A stretch of 64,000 bases of DNA from Aurantiochytrium sp. KH105 (Eukaryota > Sar > Bigyra > Thraustochytrida > Thraustochytriidae): positions 1-64,000 of the forward strand of contig BGKB01000022.1 of assembly GCA_003116975.1 (NCBI GenBank), written 5' to 3'. Both the position numbers and the translations under genes were made by a program. The notes under the pieces are model-generated. The model saw only the letters and a list, made by a program, of their open reading frames with translations, was not told the DNA's origin and did not search any database. Numbering within the stretch: the stretch's first letter is position 1; each line of letters starts with the position of its first letter. Below are positions 45,737-55,073 of the stretch, one piece after another.

Positions 45737-45789
45737 CTGCTTGCGTGCTTGCTTGCTTGCGTGCTTGCTTGCGGCTTGCTTGCTTGCTT
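45737..45789 (-). repeat. (GCAA)n leader tract of the disordered-protein gene
   Basis: GCTT/GCGT units on the plus strand, AAGC/ACGC in the sense direction, 35-87 nt upstream of the ATG at 45702. Confidence 0.75.
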
Positions 45790-45817
45790 TCCGAGGCTTG
45801 TGCTGTATAGTAAAAAG

Positions 45818-45900
<83 letters not shown>
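45818..45900. repeat. (CTTT)n microsatellite
   Basis: About 20 perfect tetranucleotide copies. Read on the minus strand it extends the neighbouring frame as Lys-Glu-Arg-Lys units, which is why that upstream extension is not accepted as coding. Confidence 0.95.
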
Positions 45901-46882
45901 GCGCGCACGCCGCAAGTGCGGATCCGCGCCAAGGCCCACTTGCGCCGCGCCGCGCAAGTCGAGCAAACGCGGGAGGAGAGAGGGAAACTGCGCCTCGCGG
46001 CGTGGCTCTCTCGCGCTCGCTCTCGCGCTCGCTCTCGTGCTCGCCCTCGCGCTCGCTCTCGCGCTCGACCTAGCACTCGCTCTCGCGCTTGCGCTTGCGC
46101 TCTCGATCCCGCGCGCGCCCGCTCGCTCGCTGTATGGTCGCGGCGCGCGCGAGGCGGCTGCGGCGGGAGGTGGTCAGGAATTTTCGCACGAGGGCTTCTC
46201 GGGGTGCACACTCCGAGCTGTGTTTTGCATGCCGCGATGAGCGAGCGAGTCCAGAGGGAGGGAGCGAGCGAGCGAGCGAGCCTGGCCGGGTCTGCACGAG
46301 CGGGCGGCCGCCGCGCTTTCGAGAGTCGTCCCGAAGACACACGGTGAGAGAAGCGAGGACGCGAGGGCACGAGGGCACAAGGAGGAAGGGGAAAAGAGCC
46401 CGAGCCCGAGCGTTCATCCCATGTTCCCCCCGGGGGTGCACACCCCTTTTGCAAATCAGAATGAGAACGCGCGGCAAGAAGTCGTTGTGCGCGCCACAGC
46501 CGTGATCTTGTTCTACTCCTTTCACGTGCCAGTCAGTGGTGGGCGAGAGGAGAGCGCGTCAAAAACGAAGGAAGGAAGACTCTAGACTCGCAGCAAGGTC
46601 GAGCAAAGGCCAGAAGGAGCACGGGCAGACAATTGCAATCTTCGAGTTTGCCTGGGCGGCGAATGACCCCCGGCCGCGAAGCTCAAGCATTCATTGCTCG
46701 CGGGGCAGTCGCGGGTAGTGGGGAGTGTCGCACGCGGGGAGTGAGAGGAACGGCTGCTTTGCTCATCTAGTCGAGCAGACACAGCTCGCGGTCGCTTTCG
46801 CGCTCGTCTTCGCGCGCTCGCGGCTCTTTTCGTGCGTGCGAATCGTCTCTACGTTTGCAAATCGCTATCGCAGCAGCAAGCG

Positions 46883-49153
46883 ATGCTTATTGTTATTGTC
46901 GACGCCTTCGATGACGAAAAGGCCGAGGATCGCAGGCAGTTCGCAGCTTTTGAGCGATCATGTCGTGCCGCAATCGCCGTGAGCGGTGCAGGCGATCCCC
47001 AAATCAGGGTCGTGCAGCGTAAAGAGATCGCCCAATACACATACAGTGGAGACGACACCGCGGGGTCCACCAGCGGACTCAAGGCTTTCGATCGAGTCGA
47101 TATATTCTTGATTGCTGCCTCGGCCCGCCTGCTTCCATGGGAGAAAGCAAGTCAGGACCTCTATCTCTTGCTGAAAATGTGCTTCTTCACGAAAAAGTGC
47201 GTCTTTGGCGCTGGCAGCGTTGCCCAGTTTCTCGCCTTTTTATGCACGGGTCGCGGTATTGACGTTCACCCAGTTAATGGCCGCGAGGGCGGCTCGCTTG
47301 GCGATCTCGATGCGCACGAGATGGCAGCACGGGTTGTCTTTCCGCGCAAAGACGTGCTGCTCGACTGTGAGTCCGGCGACCTCTTCATGTATCAACACCG
47401 CAGGCATCGCTGGGCACCCTTTTGCGCCGTGGGGTCCAAAAAGAAATCACGCCAGCGAAAGGCCACGCGTAGACACCAAGCTCGCGTCACAGCGCCCAGC
47501 TCGCAAGTGTATTTGAGCAAGTCCGACGAAACACTCTGTCGCGTCGTCAACCAACACTCGAGGCACCCCGTGTTTCGAGGTCTCAATGCTTTGGACCACG
47601 TGGTGCGAAACCGGCCGTCATGGATGCTCGATGGACGCGCGCTCCGACGGGCAAAGCATCGACCAGAGATCCTCGCAGAGAGCGCTCTGGCCCCTCTTGT
47701 ACTGCAATACTATAATTTTGTCGCAACACACTTTGATGTCTCTGCGGAGTACGCTGCAGCTGCGCTGATGCTGCGCAACTATCTGCAGCACACGGTACGT
47801 CGCATGCAGCATCATGGGCACCTCGATATGCCCACTCGTGTATACCTGTCCTTCAAGTCACAGACGGCCAAAGCAGAGGAACGGATCAACGTGCCATGGC
47901 CTCAGGAAACGTCTGACAAGTCAAAGAAGAAGAGCAAATCGTCTGTGTCCGAGCCCGGACAAACAAAGAGCAACACTGGAAAGTCTGATTCAATGGAACC
48001 TCTTACTTCGCCAGCAACCCAAGCGAGGGCATCGAAACCTATGCTGATGTCGGCCCCCAGTACCGACGGTGGCGTCTCAAATGTCTATTGTAGCAGGAAC
48101 AACACACAAGAAGCAGGCATGGACTTCGTGGATGAACCCTTTGCAGACCAGGAAGGGAGTCTCGACGAAGTAGCGCTGCAGGCTGCAAACGATACGGAGC
48201 GGAAAACTTCACCACCCACGATGAAAAGGACAAAATCAAATCTTGAAATGCACAGCCGCACACGCGCAGCACACCCATCAGAGTGCGGCTTTCTCGCGGT
48301 CGAACGCTCGCGTCCCGTCATTGTGCGTAGCAAACTCTCCCTCGAGGAACGCAGGGCCGTCTCCCACGATATCAAGGCGCGTCCGCAGTCCGCAGCGCAG
48401 CGAAGAACCAATTACGCTCGGAATGCCCATTTTCTGGCGCAACATGACGACCGGGCAGAAGACATGCTTCGCGATGTGTCCACCGCAGCCCAGACGAAGC
48501 GACTTCGCAAGGCACGCGCTGCGCGTGCGGCGGCAGCCACTTTTCCCACTAAAGCGCCGAGACCACGATCTGCTCCAAGTCACGCAATTCGCTCATCGAC
48601 GAGCCATGAGCGTGCCGCTGCTCTCATGAGTCGGGTACCGCCAGCACACTTATACGACCGTTCTCGACATCTCCCGCTCGAAAATCTTTTGCAAAATGCG
48701 CTCACGGCAACCCACAATCTTCGCACGCTCGAGGCTCATACAGGTCTGGCGCCGCGCAGAGCTTCTCTTGCGTCCGCCGCATCAAAGACGAAACAGACAC
48801 GAGGCGTATCTGATCAGCAACGTAATACCAAGGAAGCGGCGCCTCGTACCCCGCATGTCCCGCGTATCGAGCTTGGCTGCGGTCCACTACAAGGGGGCAC
48901 AATCAATGCAGATGGACCATACCGGTCCCAATTGGATCGCACGCGAGGGGCGTATCTGGAAGAGAAAAAGAAGTGGGTCTCGCAATCGCAGGTCTTCAAC
49001 CACCACGTGGGCAAGGCATCTCGCGTGGAGCGAGAAGATGCAGTCGCACGGGCGCATGCTCCCCAACGCGATGAGTATGACGGCTATCGCCCCGTGTCAA
49101 ATCACTGTTTTCGTGAGCCGGCCAAAGACAAGGCTGCTTGGTTACCAACTTGA
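46883..49153 (+). CDS. Unrecognised protein with weak glutamine-amidotransferase-like N-terminus
   Basis: The 756-residue product begins MLIVIVDAFDD. Its first 170 residues alternate hydrophobic strands and helices. They include FDRVDIFLIAASARLLPWEK and KKCVFGAGSVAQFLAFL, which recall the region around the nucleophile elbow of class I glutamine amidotransferases (G-x-C-x-G-x-Q). Here, however, the Cys position is Gly, so any relationship implies an inactive fold. The central part (about 290-330) is helical, then there is disorder rich in Ser/Lys. The last 100 residues carry YRSQLDRTRGAYLEEKKKWV and a GKAS motif before a conserved-looking Trp-containing end. The ATG at 46883 (G at -3) is used because the longer frame opens with GTG. 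Function unknown; a flagellar or structural role is only a guess. Confidence 0.7.
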   Translation: MLIVIVDAFDDEKAEDRRQFAAFERSCRAAIAVSGAGDPQIRVVQRKEIAQYTYSGDDTAGSTSGLKAFDRVDIFLIAASARLLPWEKASQDLYLLLKMCFFTKKCVFGAGSVAQFLAFLCTGRGIDVHPVNGREGGSLGDLDAHEMAARVVFPRKDVLLDCESGDLFMYQHRRHRWAPFCAVGSKKKSRQRKATRRHQARVTAPSSQVYLSKSDETLCRVVNQHSRHPVFRGLNALDHVVRNRPSWMLDGRALRRAKHRPEILAESALAPLVLQYYNFVATHFDVSAEYAAAALMLRNYLQHTVRRMQHHGHLDMPTRVYLSFKSQTAKAEERINVPWPQETSDKSKKKSKSSVSEPGQTKSNTGKSDSMEPLTSPATQARASKPMLMSAPSTDGGVSNVYCSRNNTQEAGMDFVDEPFADQEGSLDEVALQAANDTERKTSPPTMKRTKSNLEMHSRTRAAHPSECGFLAVERSRPVIVRSKLSLEERRAVSHDIKARPQSAAQRRTNYARNAHFLAQHDDRAEDMLRDVSTAAQTKRLRKARAARAAAATFPTKAPRPRSAPSHAIRSSTSHERAAALMSRVPPAHLYDRSRHLPLENLLQNALTATHNLRTLEAHTGLAPRRASLASAASKTKQTRGVSDQQRNTKEAAPRTPHVPRIELGCGPLQGGTINADGPYRSQLDRTRGAYLEEKKKWVSQSQVFNHHVGKASRVEREDAVARAHAPQRDEYDGYRPVSNHCFREPAKDKAAWLPT

Positions 49154-49448
49154 CGTAAAAGAGCCACCCCCTTTGCTGTTGCTTCAAGACTAGATCGAGG
49201 CAGCATTGCTCTACGATTCTCCTAATTACCTAACTATTTGCCTTTTCTCACGTTTGTGATATGCATTCTGTAGCTGGTTGCAATTATGACGAGTGCGCCG
49301 TGGTCTTCCCTTTGCTTTTTCTTCTTTTTGTTATCTTTTTCTTCTTTCAGGAAAGAGCAAACAAAAGCAGGGACAATCCGGGCAAATATCATCATAGCTT
49401 TGATGGTTACCATTTGCAATTTTTAAAATTTGCGCGCCTTCTAGGCCT

Positions 49449-51050
49449 TCATCCTCGAGAGCGGATCCCCTTGAGAATTGGATGCTTTTCGAGCAATTCG
49501 GCAGCGCGGTCGCGCCAGCTTCGCACCTCAGCCTCCGACTTTCCAGTCATCTCCACCGCCAATTCTGTGCGACCTGGGATACGTAATCGCTCTAAATCGT
49601 GAGGTGTAGTCACGCCGCATTTATCACGCAAGGCGGCCGCCACAGCTTCGTCATTGCCTAGAATGTCCGCAAAGCTGGTCGCAGCAGCTTCAGTTTTGGC
49701 GCGGTGTAGCCAAGTCGAGGCCTGTGCTGGAGTGGCCTCGGGCTGCGCTTTGCGTGCCACGCGAAGAAGCGAACCCTCGGGGACCGCAGCGAGTTCCAAG
49801 ACTGTCGACAAATTGAGCCCCGTCTTGATTGATCGAACCAGCGCGGCGTCATTGTCAAAAACGCCTTTGAGCGCCGTAAGGTCTGCTTGCTGCTGAAGCC
49901 GTCGCTGTCTTTTCTCTCCAGCGCCCATATTCTGACGCGCTTGCTGAGCCGCGGATCGCTTGCGTTTGCGCTCCTCAGCTTCGGCTTTGCGACGCTCCTT
50001 TTCCAGCTGCAGCTTTTGCGCCGTCTCCTCGGCTTGAATTGCCTTGGCAGACTTGTCGCGACGCCTTGCACTTAGAAACTCCCAGTCCAAGTCTGGGCAG
50101 AGCCGACGAAGTGCGTCTTCCAAAGACGTCTCGCCTCCTTCGTGATCTTGTTGTTGTGCCTCTTCTGCGGAAACGACGGCCAGCGACCAGAACACATTTG
50201 GCGAGTGCAATGCGAGCTCACGCGGCCGCATTTTCTCGCGCGCGGCTTCGGCGCAATCCTGGTCGTCGACGGTCAACACGTAGCGGACGGTGACCTGCAA
50301 AATTGTCCTTGATAACAACTTGACGCTGTCTTGTTTCCACGTTGAACCCTTTTCCGGGGCGTAGCGGATCGAGACGAACTCGGCGCGCGCTTCGTTAAAG
50401 GAGCCATTCGAAGCGTTGCCCCGCTCTGGGCGCACGACTTCAAATTTACCCGCCAAGGCGGCGGCATATCGGTCGATGGCGTCGCGTCTCGCGTGAGCAT
50501 CATTCATGAAGCCGCGGGTGGCTTTTCGCAAAAACACGGACACATTATCGCGCGGGCCTCCCTGGAAAGCTTGCACCAGGTTTTTGGCGATTGTTTCTCG
50601 TGTGTCACCAACACTCTCCTCGGCGCGCTGCTCTTGCGTTTGATTTTGTCTTTGGCGAGGTCTTCTGCGACGCAGGGGGGGCGGAGCGGTAGTTTCTTGC
50701 TGTGCGCTAGCAAGTCTGCGCACAGAGATCACCTCGCGGTCGCTCACGCCGAGCTCCCGCGCAGTGCGCTTGTCCCCGGCCGCGACATGCGTCTTGCTGG
50801 TGACCCCGACGACGAGCTCGAGCGACTCCGCGGGCTCGCCGAGCGCCTCAGCCACAATCTCGTGCAGAGGGTCTCCGTCCTCTGCGACCTGCACGACCTG
50901 GGCGCCGCCCTCCGGCAGCCGCACGCGGATCTCCAGCATCTCGCGCCTGCCCGTGGAGAAGATTGAATTCCTTCTACGTGCATGGATGGAGCTTGGCTCC
51001 AATAAGAGCAAGCCAAGAAGCAAGCACCAAGGAGGAAGAAACCACTCCAT
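49449..51050 (-). CDS. Ubiquitin-like-domain protein with HhH-like C-terminus
   Basis: The 533-residue product starts with a textbook signal peptide (MEWFLPPWCLLLGLLLLEP), then a ubiquitin-like fold at about 38-112 (EIRVRLPEGGAQVVQVAEDG and later strands). An Arg-rich segment (RRRRPRQRQ) and a mixed domain at about 155-330 follow, then a very charged helix at about 335-395. The last 130 residues hold repeated short helices resembling helix-hairpin-helix/DUF4332 units (LERLRIPGRTELAVEMTGKS). A secreted ubiquitin-like protein with a basic, nuclear-looking middle is odd. A second in-frame ATG at 50939 would remove the signal peptide and start at the ubiquitin-like domain. The ATG at 51050 has the better context (A at -3, G at +4). 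Function unknown. Confidence 0.7.
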   Translation of the reverse strand: MEWFLPPWCLLLGLLLLEPSSIHARRRNSIFSTGRREMLEIRVRLPEGGAQVVQVAEDGDPLHEIVAEALGEPAESLELVVGVTSKTHVAAGDKRTARELGVSDREVISVRRLASAQQETTAPPPLRRRRPRQRQNQTQEQRAEESVGDTRETIAKNLVQAFQGGPRDNVSVFLRKATRGFMNDAHARRDAIDRYAAALAGKFEVVRPERGNASNGSFNEARAEFVSIRYAPEKGSTWKQDSVKLLSRTILQVTVRYVLTVDDQDCAEAAREKMRPRELALHSPNVFWSLAVVSAEEAQQQDHEGGETSLEDALRRLCPDLDWEFLSARRRDKSAKAIQAEETAQKLQLEKERRKAEAEERKRKRSAAQQARQNMGAGEKRQRRLQQQADLTALKGVFDNDAALVRSIKTGLNLSTVLELAAVPEGSLLRVARKAQPEATPAQASTWLHRAKTEAAATSFADILGNDEAVAAALRDKCGVTTPHDLERLRIPGRTELAVEMTGKSEAEVRSWRDRAAELLEKHPILKGIRSRG

Positions 51051-51902
51051 CGTTGTATGACTCGCTGTAGTGCAGTATAGGCATTATCGTCGATCGTTGG
51101 CAACAAGCTTTGAGCGCCGCGTCCACTGGCACTGCGAGGAAAGTGCGCGAGCGACCATTTCTCGCTACCACTAGGTATCATTTGCGTTTCATCTGGCAGA
51201 CCCCCTTGAAGTGCCTGACGTGGAGCGCTGCACCCTAACTAACAGCGCGGAGTCATTATGATGGACGTTCTTAACGCGCTCTCAAGGAAGCTTTCCTCGT
51301 TCTCTGAGGCGCTCATGCTGCTGATAGCAACCCTGTGACTAGCCCTCTCAGCCTCTACATGTTGAGATATTCATGATGCTCAAGATTCAACAGCGCGGCG
51401 ACAGCGAGTCTGGCACCGTGATCTTCAACGAGTTGCGGTTGCTCGCAGTACAGGCAGGGGCTTGTTTGTCTGTGCTGGTTTCTTTGTCATGGCGCTGCGC
51501 ACCGTGAACAGCGAACAGCCGTCACATCATGACGACACCTCTGCCGCATGCCAGCGGTGCGGAAAATTCCGCTTCGTGACGTGTGATGTTGACCGTGACC
51601 TCGTCCGCCGTGCTGTGCTGTGCTGGCGGCGCGGCGTGACTTCGCCCTGATCTTGGTGCCACACAAGTGCTGGGACCTTGGCACGCATGCAAGTTGCTGT
51701 TGCAAGTTGACCTCGATGAAAACAGCCGCAGACGCGAGCAGACGCGATCTGCTGCTGCCGCACATGGTCCTCCTCGACTTCCTCCCTGGCGCTGTTTTCC
51801 CTTCTCCATTCCACTGGGCGGCCCAGCGATGCGACTATTTTAGAACTGATCATTCTCCGACACAGAACCCGCCTGCTCGAGCACTGACGTGGCGGCGTGT
51901 CA
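51051..51902. other. Divergent intergenic region, nothing recognised
   Basis: The stretch of about 0.85 kb between the ubiquitin-like gene (-) and geranylgeranyl diphosphate synthase (+) has ordinary mixed composition and no repeats of note. Presumably holds both promoters. Confidence 0.5.
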
Positions 51903-53555
51903 ATGTCGGCGTCCCCATCGGCGTCGATGCCAGTGGCCATGTCCACGTCAATGTCGCCCGGGCCCAAACAGGCGGCTTCGCAGGACGTTGGCGAGTCGAA
52001 GCCGCAGACCCTGAAGGAGAGCGGAGGCGGGCGGGGCGGCGCGATGGACTGCGACTCGGAGAGCTCGCACTCGTCGGAGAAGGCGTACGACGTGCCGAGC
52101 ACGCCGCTGTCGCCGGGGTACTCGTCGCCGCGGCGGCGCGCGCGGGGCCCCGGCGGGGTCGCGGCCCTGGGCGGGAGTGGTTCCTTGCTCGCGGCGCGGC
52201 CGCCATCTCGAGAGCTTCCGCAGCGAGAAATCCAACGCGCCGCCGGCGAGGGCGCCAAGGAAGCCGCGCGCGGGGGCGAGCGCGGCGCGAGCCGCGGCGA
52301 GGGGCAGACCCGCGACGCGCGCAGAGCGGCAGCGCCAGGACCCGCGAGCGCAGCCGGCGCGGAGAGTGCCGCGGCGGAGCAGGGCGCGCAGGCAGCGGCC
52401 AGGATGGCCTTTTCCACGAGACCGACGCTCGTGGCCAAGCCCGCCGCGGGGCACACGGCGCCCGCCGGCAGGGGCCTGGCCGGCGCCAAGCAGGCCGAGA
52501 TCGGCGTCGACGCGGCGGAGATGGGCCTCGGCCTCGACGTCGAAGAGGCAGGGCCCGAGGAGGAGATGAAACAGGCCGCGGTCCACGAGATGAGGGCGCG
52601 TGACGTGGGCCCCGGGCCGCCCGCCGCCGCCGCCGCCGCCTCGGTCGCCGCGCTTGGGCAGCACCAGGTCGCCGAGGAATGCCTCGAGCCCTGGCGGTAC
52701 ATTTGCAAGACCCCGGGCAAGAACGTGCGGTCCAAGATGATCGACTGTTTCCAAGAGTGGCTTCGCATCCCTGAAGACAAGCTACCGATTATCAAGCAGA
52801 TCGTCGGATCGCTTCACAACGCGTCACTGCTCATCGACGACATCGAAGACGACTCCAAGCTGCGTCGCGGGCAACCCGTAGCCCACTTGATCTATGGCAT
52901 CCCGCAGACGCTCAATTGCGCGAACTATGTATACTTTATGGCCATGGAAAAGTGCCTGGCACTGCAAAACCCGTTCGCGCTTCAAGTCTTCACGCTTGAG
53001 CTCCTAAACCTGCACCGGGGCCAGGGAAGGGAACTTTTATGGCGCGATACAGGCAAGTGTCCTAGCGAAGACGACTATCTTGGCATGATCATGGACAAGA
53101 CGGGAGGGCTCTTCCGTCTTGGCGTGGGGCTTATGCAGAGCTTTTCCGAATCGCGCACAGACTTCTCCAAGCTCGTCAATCTGCTTTCCATCTACTTTCA
53201 AGTGCGCGATGACCTCATCAACCTCGCTAGCAGCTCGTACCACCGCAATAAGAGCTTTTGCGAGGATCTCACGGAAGGAAAGTTCTCTTTTCCTATCATT
53301 CACGGGATCAAAAACTCGGAGCCAGGAGATAATTACCTCTTGTCTATTCTCAAGCAGCGCACCGAAAATGTTGATCTCAAGCGAAGCTTTGTAGATTTTC
53401 TCCGTACAGAAACCCGGTCCTTCGCTTACACCAAGCAGTATTTGGATCGTATTTTCCAGGACATTCAACAAGAGATTAGCGCTGTAGGCGGTTCCCAACA
53501 TCTCATGACGCTAATGGAAAAACTTCGTGAAGAAGTTGACGACTGCGACGTTTGA
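51903..53555 (+). CDS. GGPS1: Geranylgeranyl diphosphate synthase (type III) with long N-terminal extension
   Basis: From about residue 258 the protein matches the eukaryotic cytosolic GGPP synthase over its whole length (ILxEPWRYxxxxPGKxVRxK-type opening). It has the first Asp-rich motif DDIED at D312, GIPQTLNCANYVYF, ENRxFCEDLTEGKFSFP-type core and the second motif DDLIN at D436, as in human GGPS1 (300 residues). It condenses farnesyl-PP with isopentenyl-PP to give C20 geranylgeranyl-PP for protein prenylation, carotenoids and quinones. The 550-residue length includes an Ala/Gly/Arg-rich, low-complexity N-terminus of about 257 residues not found in the family. The true start may be internal; in-frame Met codons such as 52404 are candidates. 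The ATG at 51903 is the first in frame. No introns are seen. Confidence 0.92.
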   Translation: MSASPSASMPVAMSTSMSPGPKQAASQDVGESKPQTLKESGGGRGGAMDCDSESSHSSEKAYDVPSTPLSPGYSSPRRRARGPGGVAALGGSGSLLAARPPSRELPQREIQRAAGEGAKEAARGGERGASRGEGQTRDARRAAAPGPASAAGAESAAAEQGAQAAARMAFSTRPTLVAKPAAGHTAPAGRGLAGAKQAEIGVDAAEMGLGLDVEEAGPEEEMKQAAVHEMRARDVGPGPPAAAAAASVAALGQHQVAEECLEPWRYICKTPGKNVRSKMIDCFQEWLRIPEDKLPIIKQIVGSLHNASLLIDDIEDDSKLRRGQPVAHLIYGIPQTLNCANYVYFMAMEKCLALQNPFALQVFTLELLNLHRGQGRELLWRDTGKCPSEDDYLGMIMDKTGGLFRLGVGLMQSFSESRTDFSKLVNLLSIYFQVRDDLINLASSSYHRNKSFCEDLTEGKFSFPIIHGIKNSEPGDNYLLSILKQRTENVDLKRSFVDFLRTETRSFAYTKQYLDRIFQDIQQEISAVGGSQHLMTLMEKLREEVDDCDV

Positions 53556-53852
53556 GCAAGCTGTCGGCTGTCGAATTGCTCTTCCTCTCTCTCCCTCTCT
53601 CTCTCACAAGGCCATGCATTTTTCTTCTCTTTTCTAAAATTCATTCTTTGTCCTGCTGTTACTCTGTCTTTGCTGCGAGGTCGGTTGGAACCGGAACCAA
53701 CACTAGGCAGGGCCAAAACCACGGCAGACCGCCCACCTAACTTCGCCTCTCCCCGGACCACCTCTCTTGAATCGAGCGCTGGGCCTGGACTCTTAAGAAT
53801 TGCTGCTGTCTTGCTCGTCCTGCAATCTTTAGACGCTTGGGAGTGGGCTCTC

Positions 53853-55073
53853 TCATCGTGCGCGAGACTTGGCAGCTGACCCACGTGGTTTACGCAGCTT
53901 GTTAATGTGAGCAGCGAGGTCCACACCAAAGCGCGGATGCGGCCGCCGTGCAGGCGGAGACTCTGGAGATGACGTCTCGGAGCCCGACGACATTGTGCTA
54001 ATTCCTGACAAAGACTTCGAGCTGGCCGTCGATCGCGGAGCGTTAACGGCATCAAAAACGAGCTCGCGTTCGTCAATGAGAGCCTCGACGGCAGCATTTG
54101 CGTCTTTGGCGCTTGATATCGCGCTCGGACGAAGTTCGACGCGGAGCAACAGGGGACCGAACGAGTACGCGAGTTTGGCCACTGTTGAGTTTTGTACTTC
54201 ACCTAGCATGAAGCAGATCTCCCGCAAAATGTCCCATGACGCCACGTCCAGAGACTCGAGAGCACTGCCGAGCTGCGCGACGCACTCGTCACGAGAAATA
54301 TAGGGGGACATTGCCTTGAGAATAGCCTCATTCAGTCCTTCCGGAATGAGTGGCTCTTCGCGTTGCTTCAGGTACAACTTGATGGTCTGCGCCAGCGAGA
54401 GAACATTAACATCTTCGAGGAAATCGTGCACCATGGCAAGACTCACGGCGCTGCGCACTTTGCGCAGAACCCATTCGGGGTCGCCTGTTGGGCACGATTC
54501 CACAAAGATTCCCGGGGTCGAGCTTAGATCTGGATGTTCGCGCAAGAAACGGACGAGGGCGCATACCCCCTCGGTATTGCCATCGAAATCAGCACATGCC
54601 GTGGTTGGGAGCGACCTTTGACTTGCAATTTGTCGCTGCAAATCTTCCATTCGCGCTTGCGAAGGGCTTGGCAGCCTCGAATGCAAAGAGTGCCCAGTCT
54701 CCACTGTAGCTTGGCCTACGTGCGGTTGTGCGACACGGAGAGGGACCGGCGGTGCCTCTTCTCCCGTACCTCTGCTCTGCGTCGGTACTGCACAAGTGTG
54801 CGCAGGAGCTTCACGTGCCGTTTTCTTCGCCTCTCGTGCAGCTTGACGTCGCTGGAGCTCATCCAGAAGCGAGCCGGATCTTGCCGGTGAAGCTGGTCTT
54901 GCGGCAACGCACGCAGAGTCTTGTGGGCGAGCTACCGCGCGAGGTTGTGCAGGAACTCGCCGCTGAACAGAAGGCGATGTCACGGTGCTACGATCGTTGA
55001 TGTCTTTCTTGTCGAGTTTATTGAGTTTTTTACCCTTTTGAATATCTGCCAAGAATCCCGATGGAGGTGGCAT
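53853..55073 (-). CDS. WH2-RhoGAP protein with missing arginine finger
   Basis: The 406-residue protein opens with Pro residues and a WIP/verprolin-type WH2 actin-binding motif (FLADIQKGKKLNKLD at 7-21, followed by NDRS), then Pro/Ser/Arg-rich disorder. Residues about 165-345 form a RhoGAP domain: GIF (188-190), a DVNVLSLAQTIKLYLKQREE helix before PLIP, and NSTVAKLAYSFGPLLLR near 296-312. The residue after GIF, normally the catalytic arginine finger, is Val191, so GTPase stimulation is doubtful and the domain may only bind Rho/Rac-type GTPases. The combination suggests an adaptor linking small GTPases to actin. The ATG at 55073 has A at -3; the longer frame opens with GTG. No introns are seen. 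Confidence 0.85.
   Translation of the reverse strand: MPPPSGFLADIQKGKKLNKLDKKDINDRSTVTSPSVQRRVPAQPRAVARPQDSACVAARPASPARSGSLLDELQRRQAAREAKKTAREAPAHTCAVPTQSRGTGEEAPPVPLRVAQPHVGQATVETGHSLHSRLPSPSQARMEDLQRQIASQRSLPTTACADFDGNTEGVCALVRFLREHPDLSSTPGIFVESCPTGDPEWVLRKVRSAVSLAMVHDFLEDVNVLSLAQTIKLYLKQREEPLIPEGLNEAILKAMSPYISRDECVAQLGSALESLDVASWDILREICFMLGEVQNSTVAKLAYSFGPLLLRVELRPSAISSAKDANAAVEALIDERELVFDAVNAPRSTASSKSLSGISTMSSGSETSSPESPPARRPHPRFGVDLAAHINKLRKPRGSAAKSRAR

Larger units (their letters stand above)
45703..46882. other. Divergent intergenic region with tetranucleotide repeats
   Basis: It contains a GCTT/GCGT tract at 45737-45789 (GCRA on the minus, sense strand) and a perfect CTTT microsatellite at 45818-45900. 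A CTCGCT/CTCGCG degenerate run lies at about 46010-46095 and a GAGC run at 46261-46281. Frames through it are repeat translations. Presumably promoters and leaders of both flanking genes. Confidence 0.5.

Noticed and set aside
45254-46240. Overlapping Ala/Leu/Ser-rich frames around 45.2-46.4 kb
   Set aside because: They are translations of the CTTT, GCTT and CTCGCT repeats and of the antisense of the Gly/Ala-rich N-terminus.
51948-52754. Minus-strand frame of 268 codons opposite the GGPP synthase extension
   Set aside because: GC-rich antisense shadow; Arg/Ala/Leu/Gly-rich without domains, and it stops where the conserved catalytic region begins.
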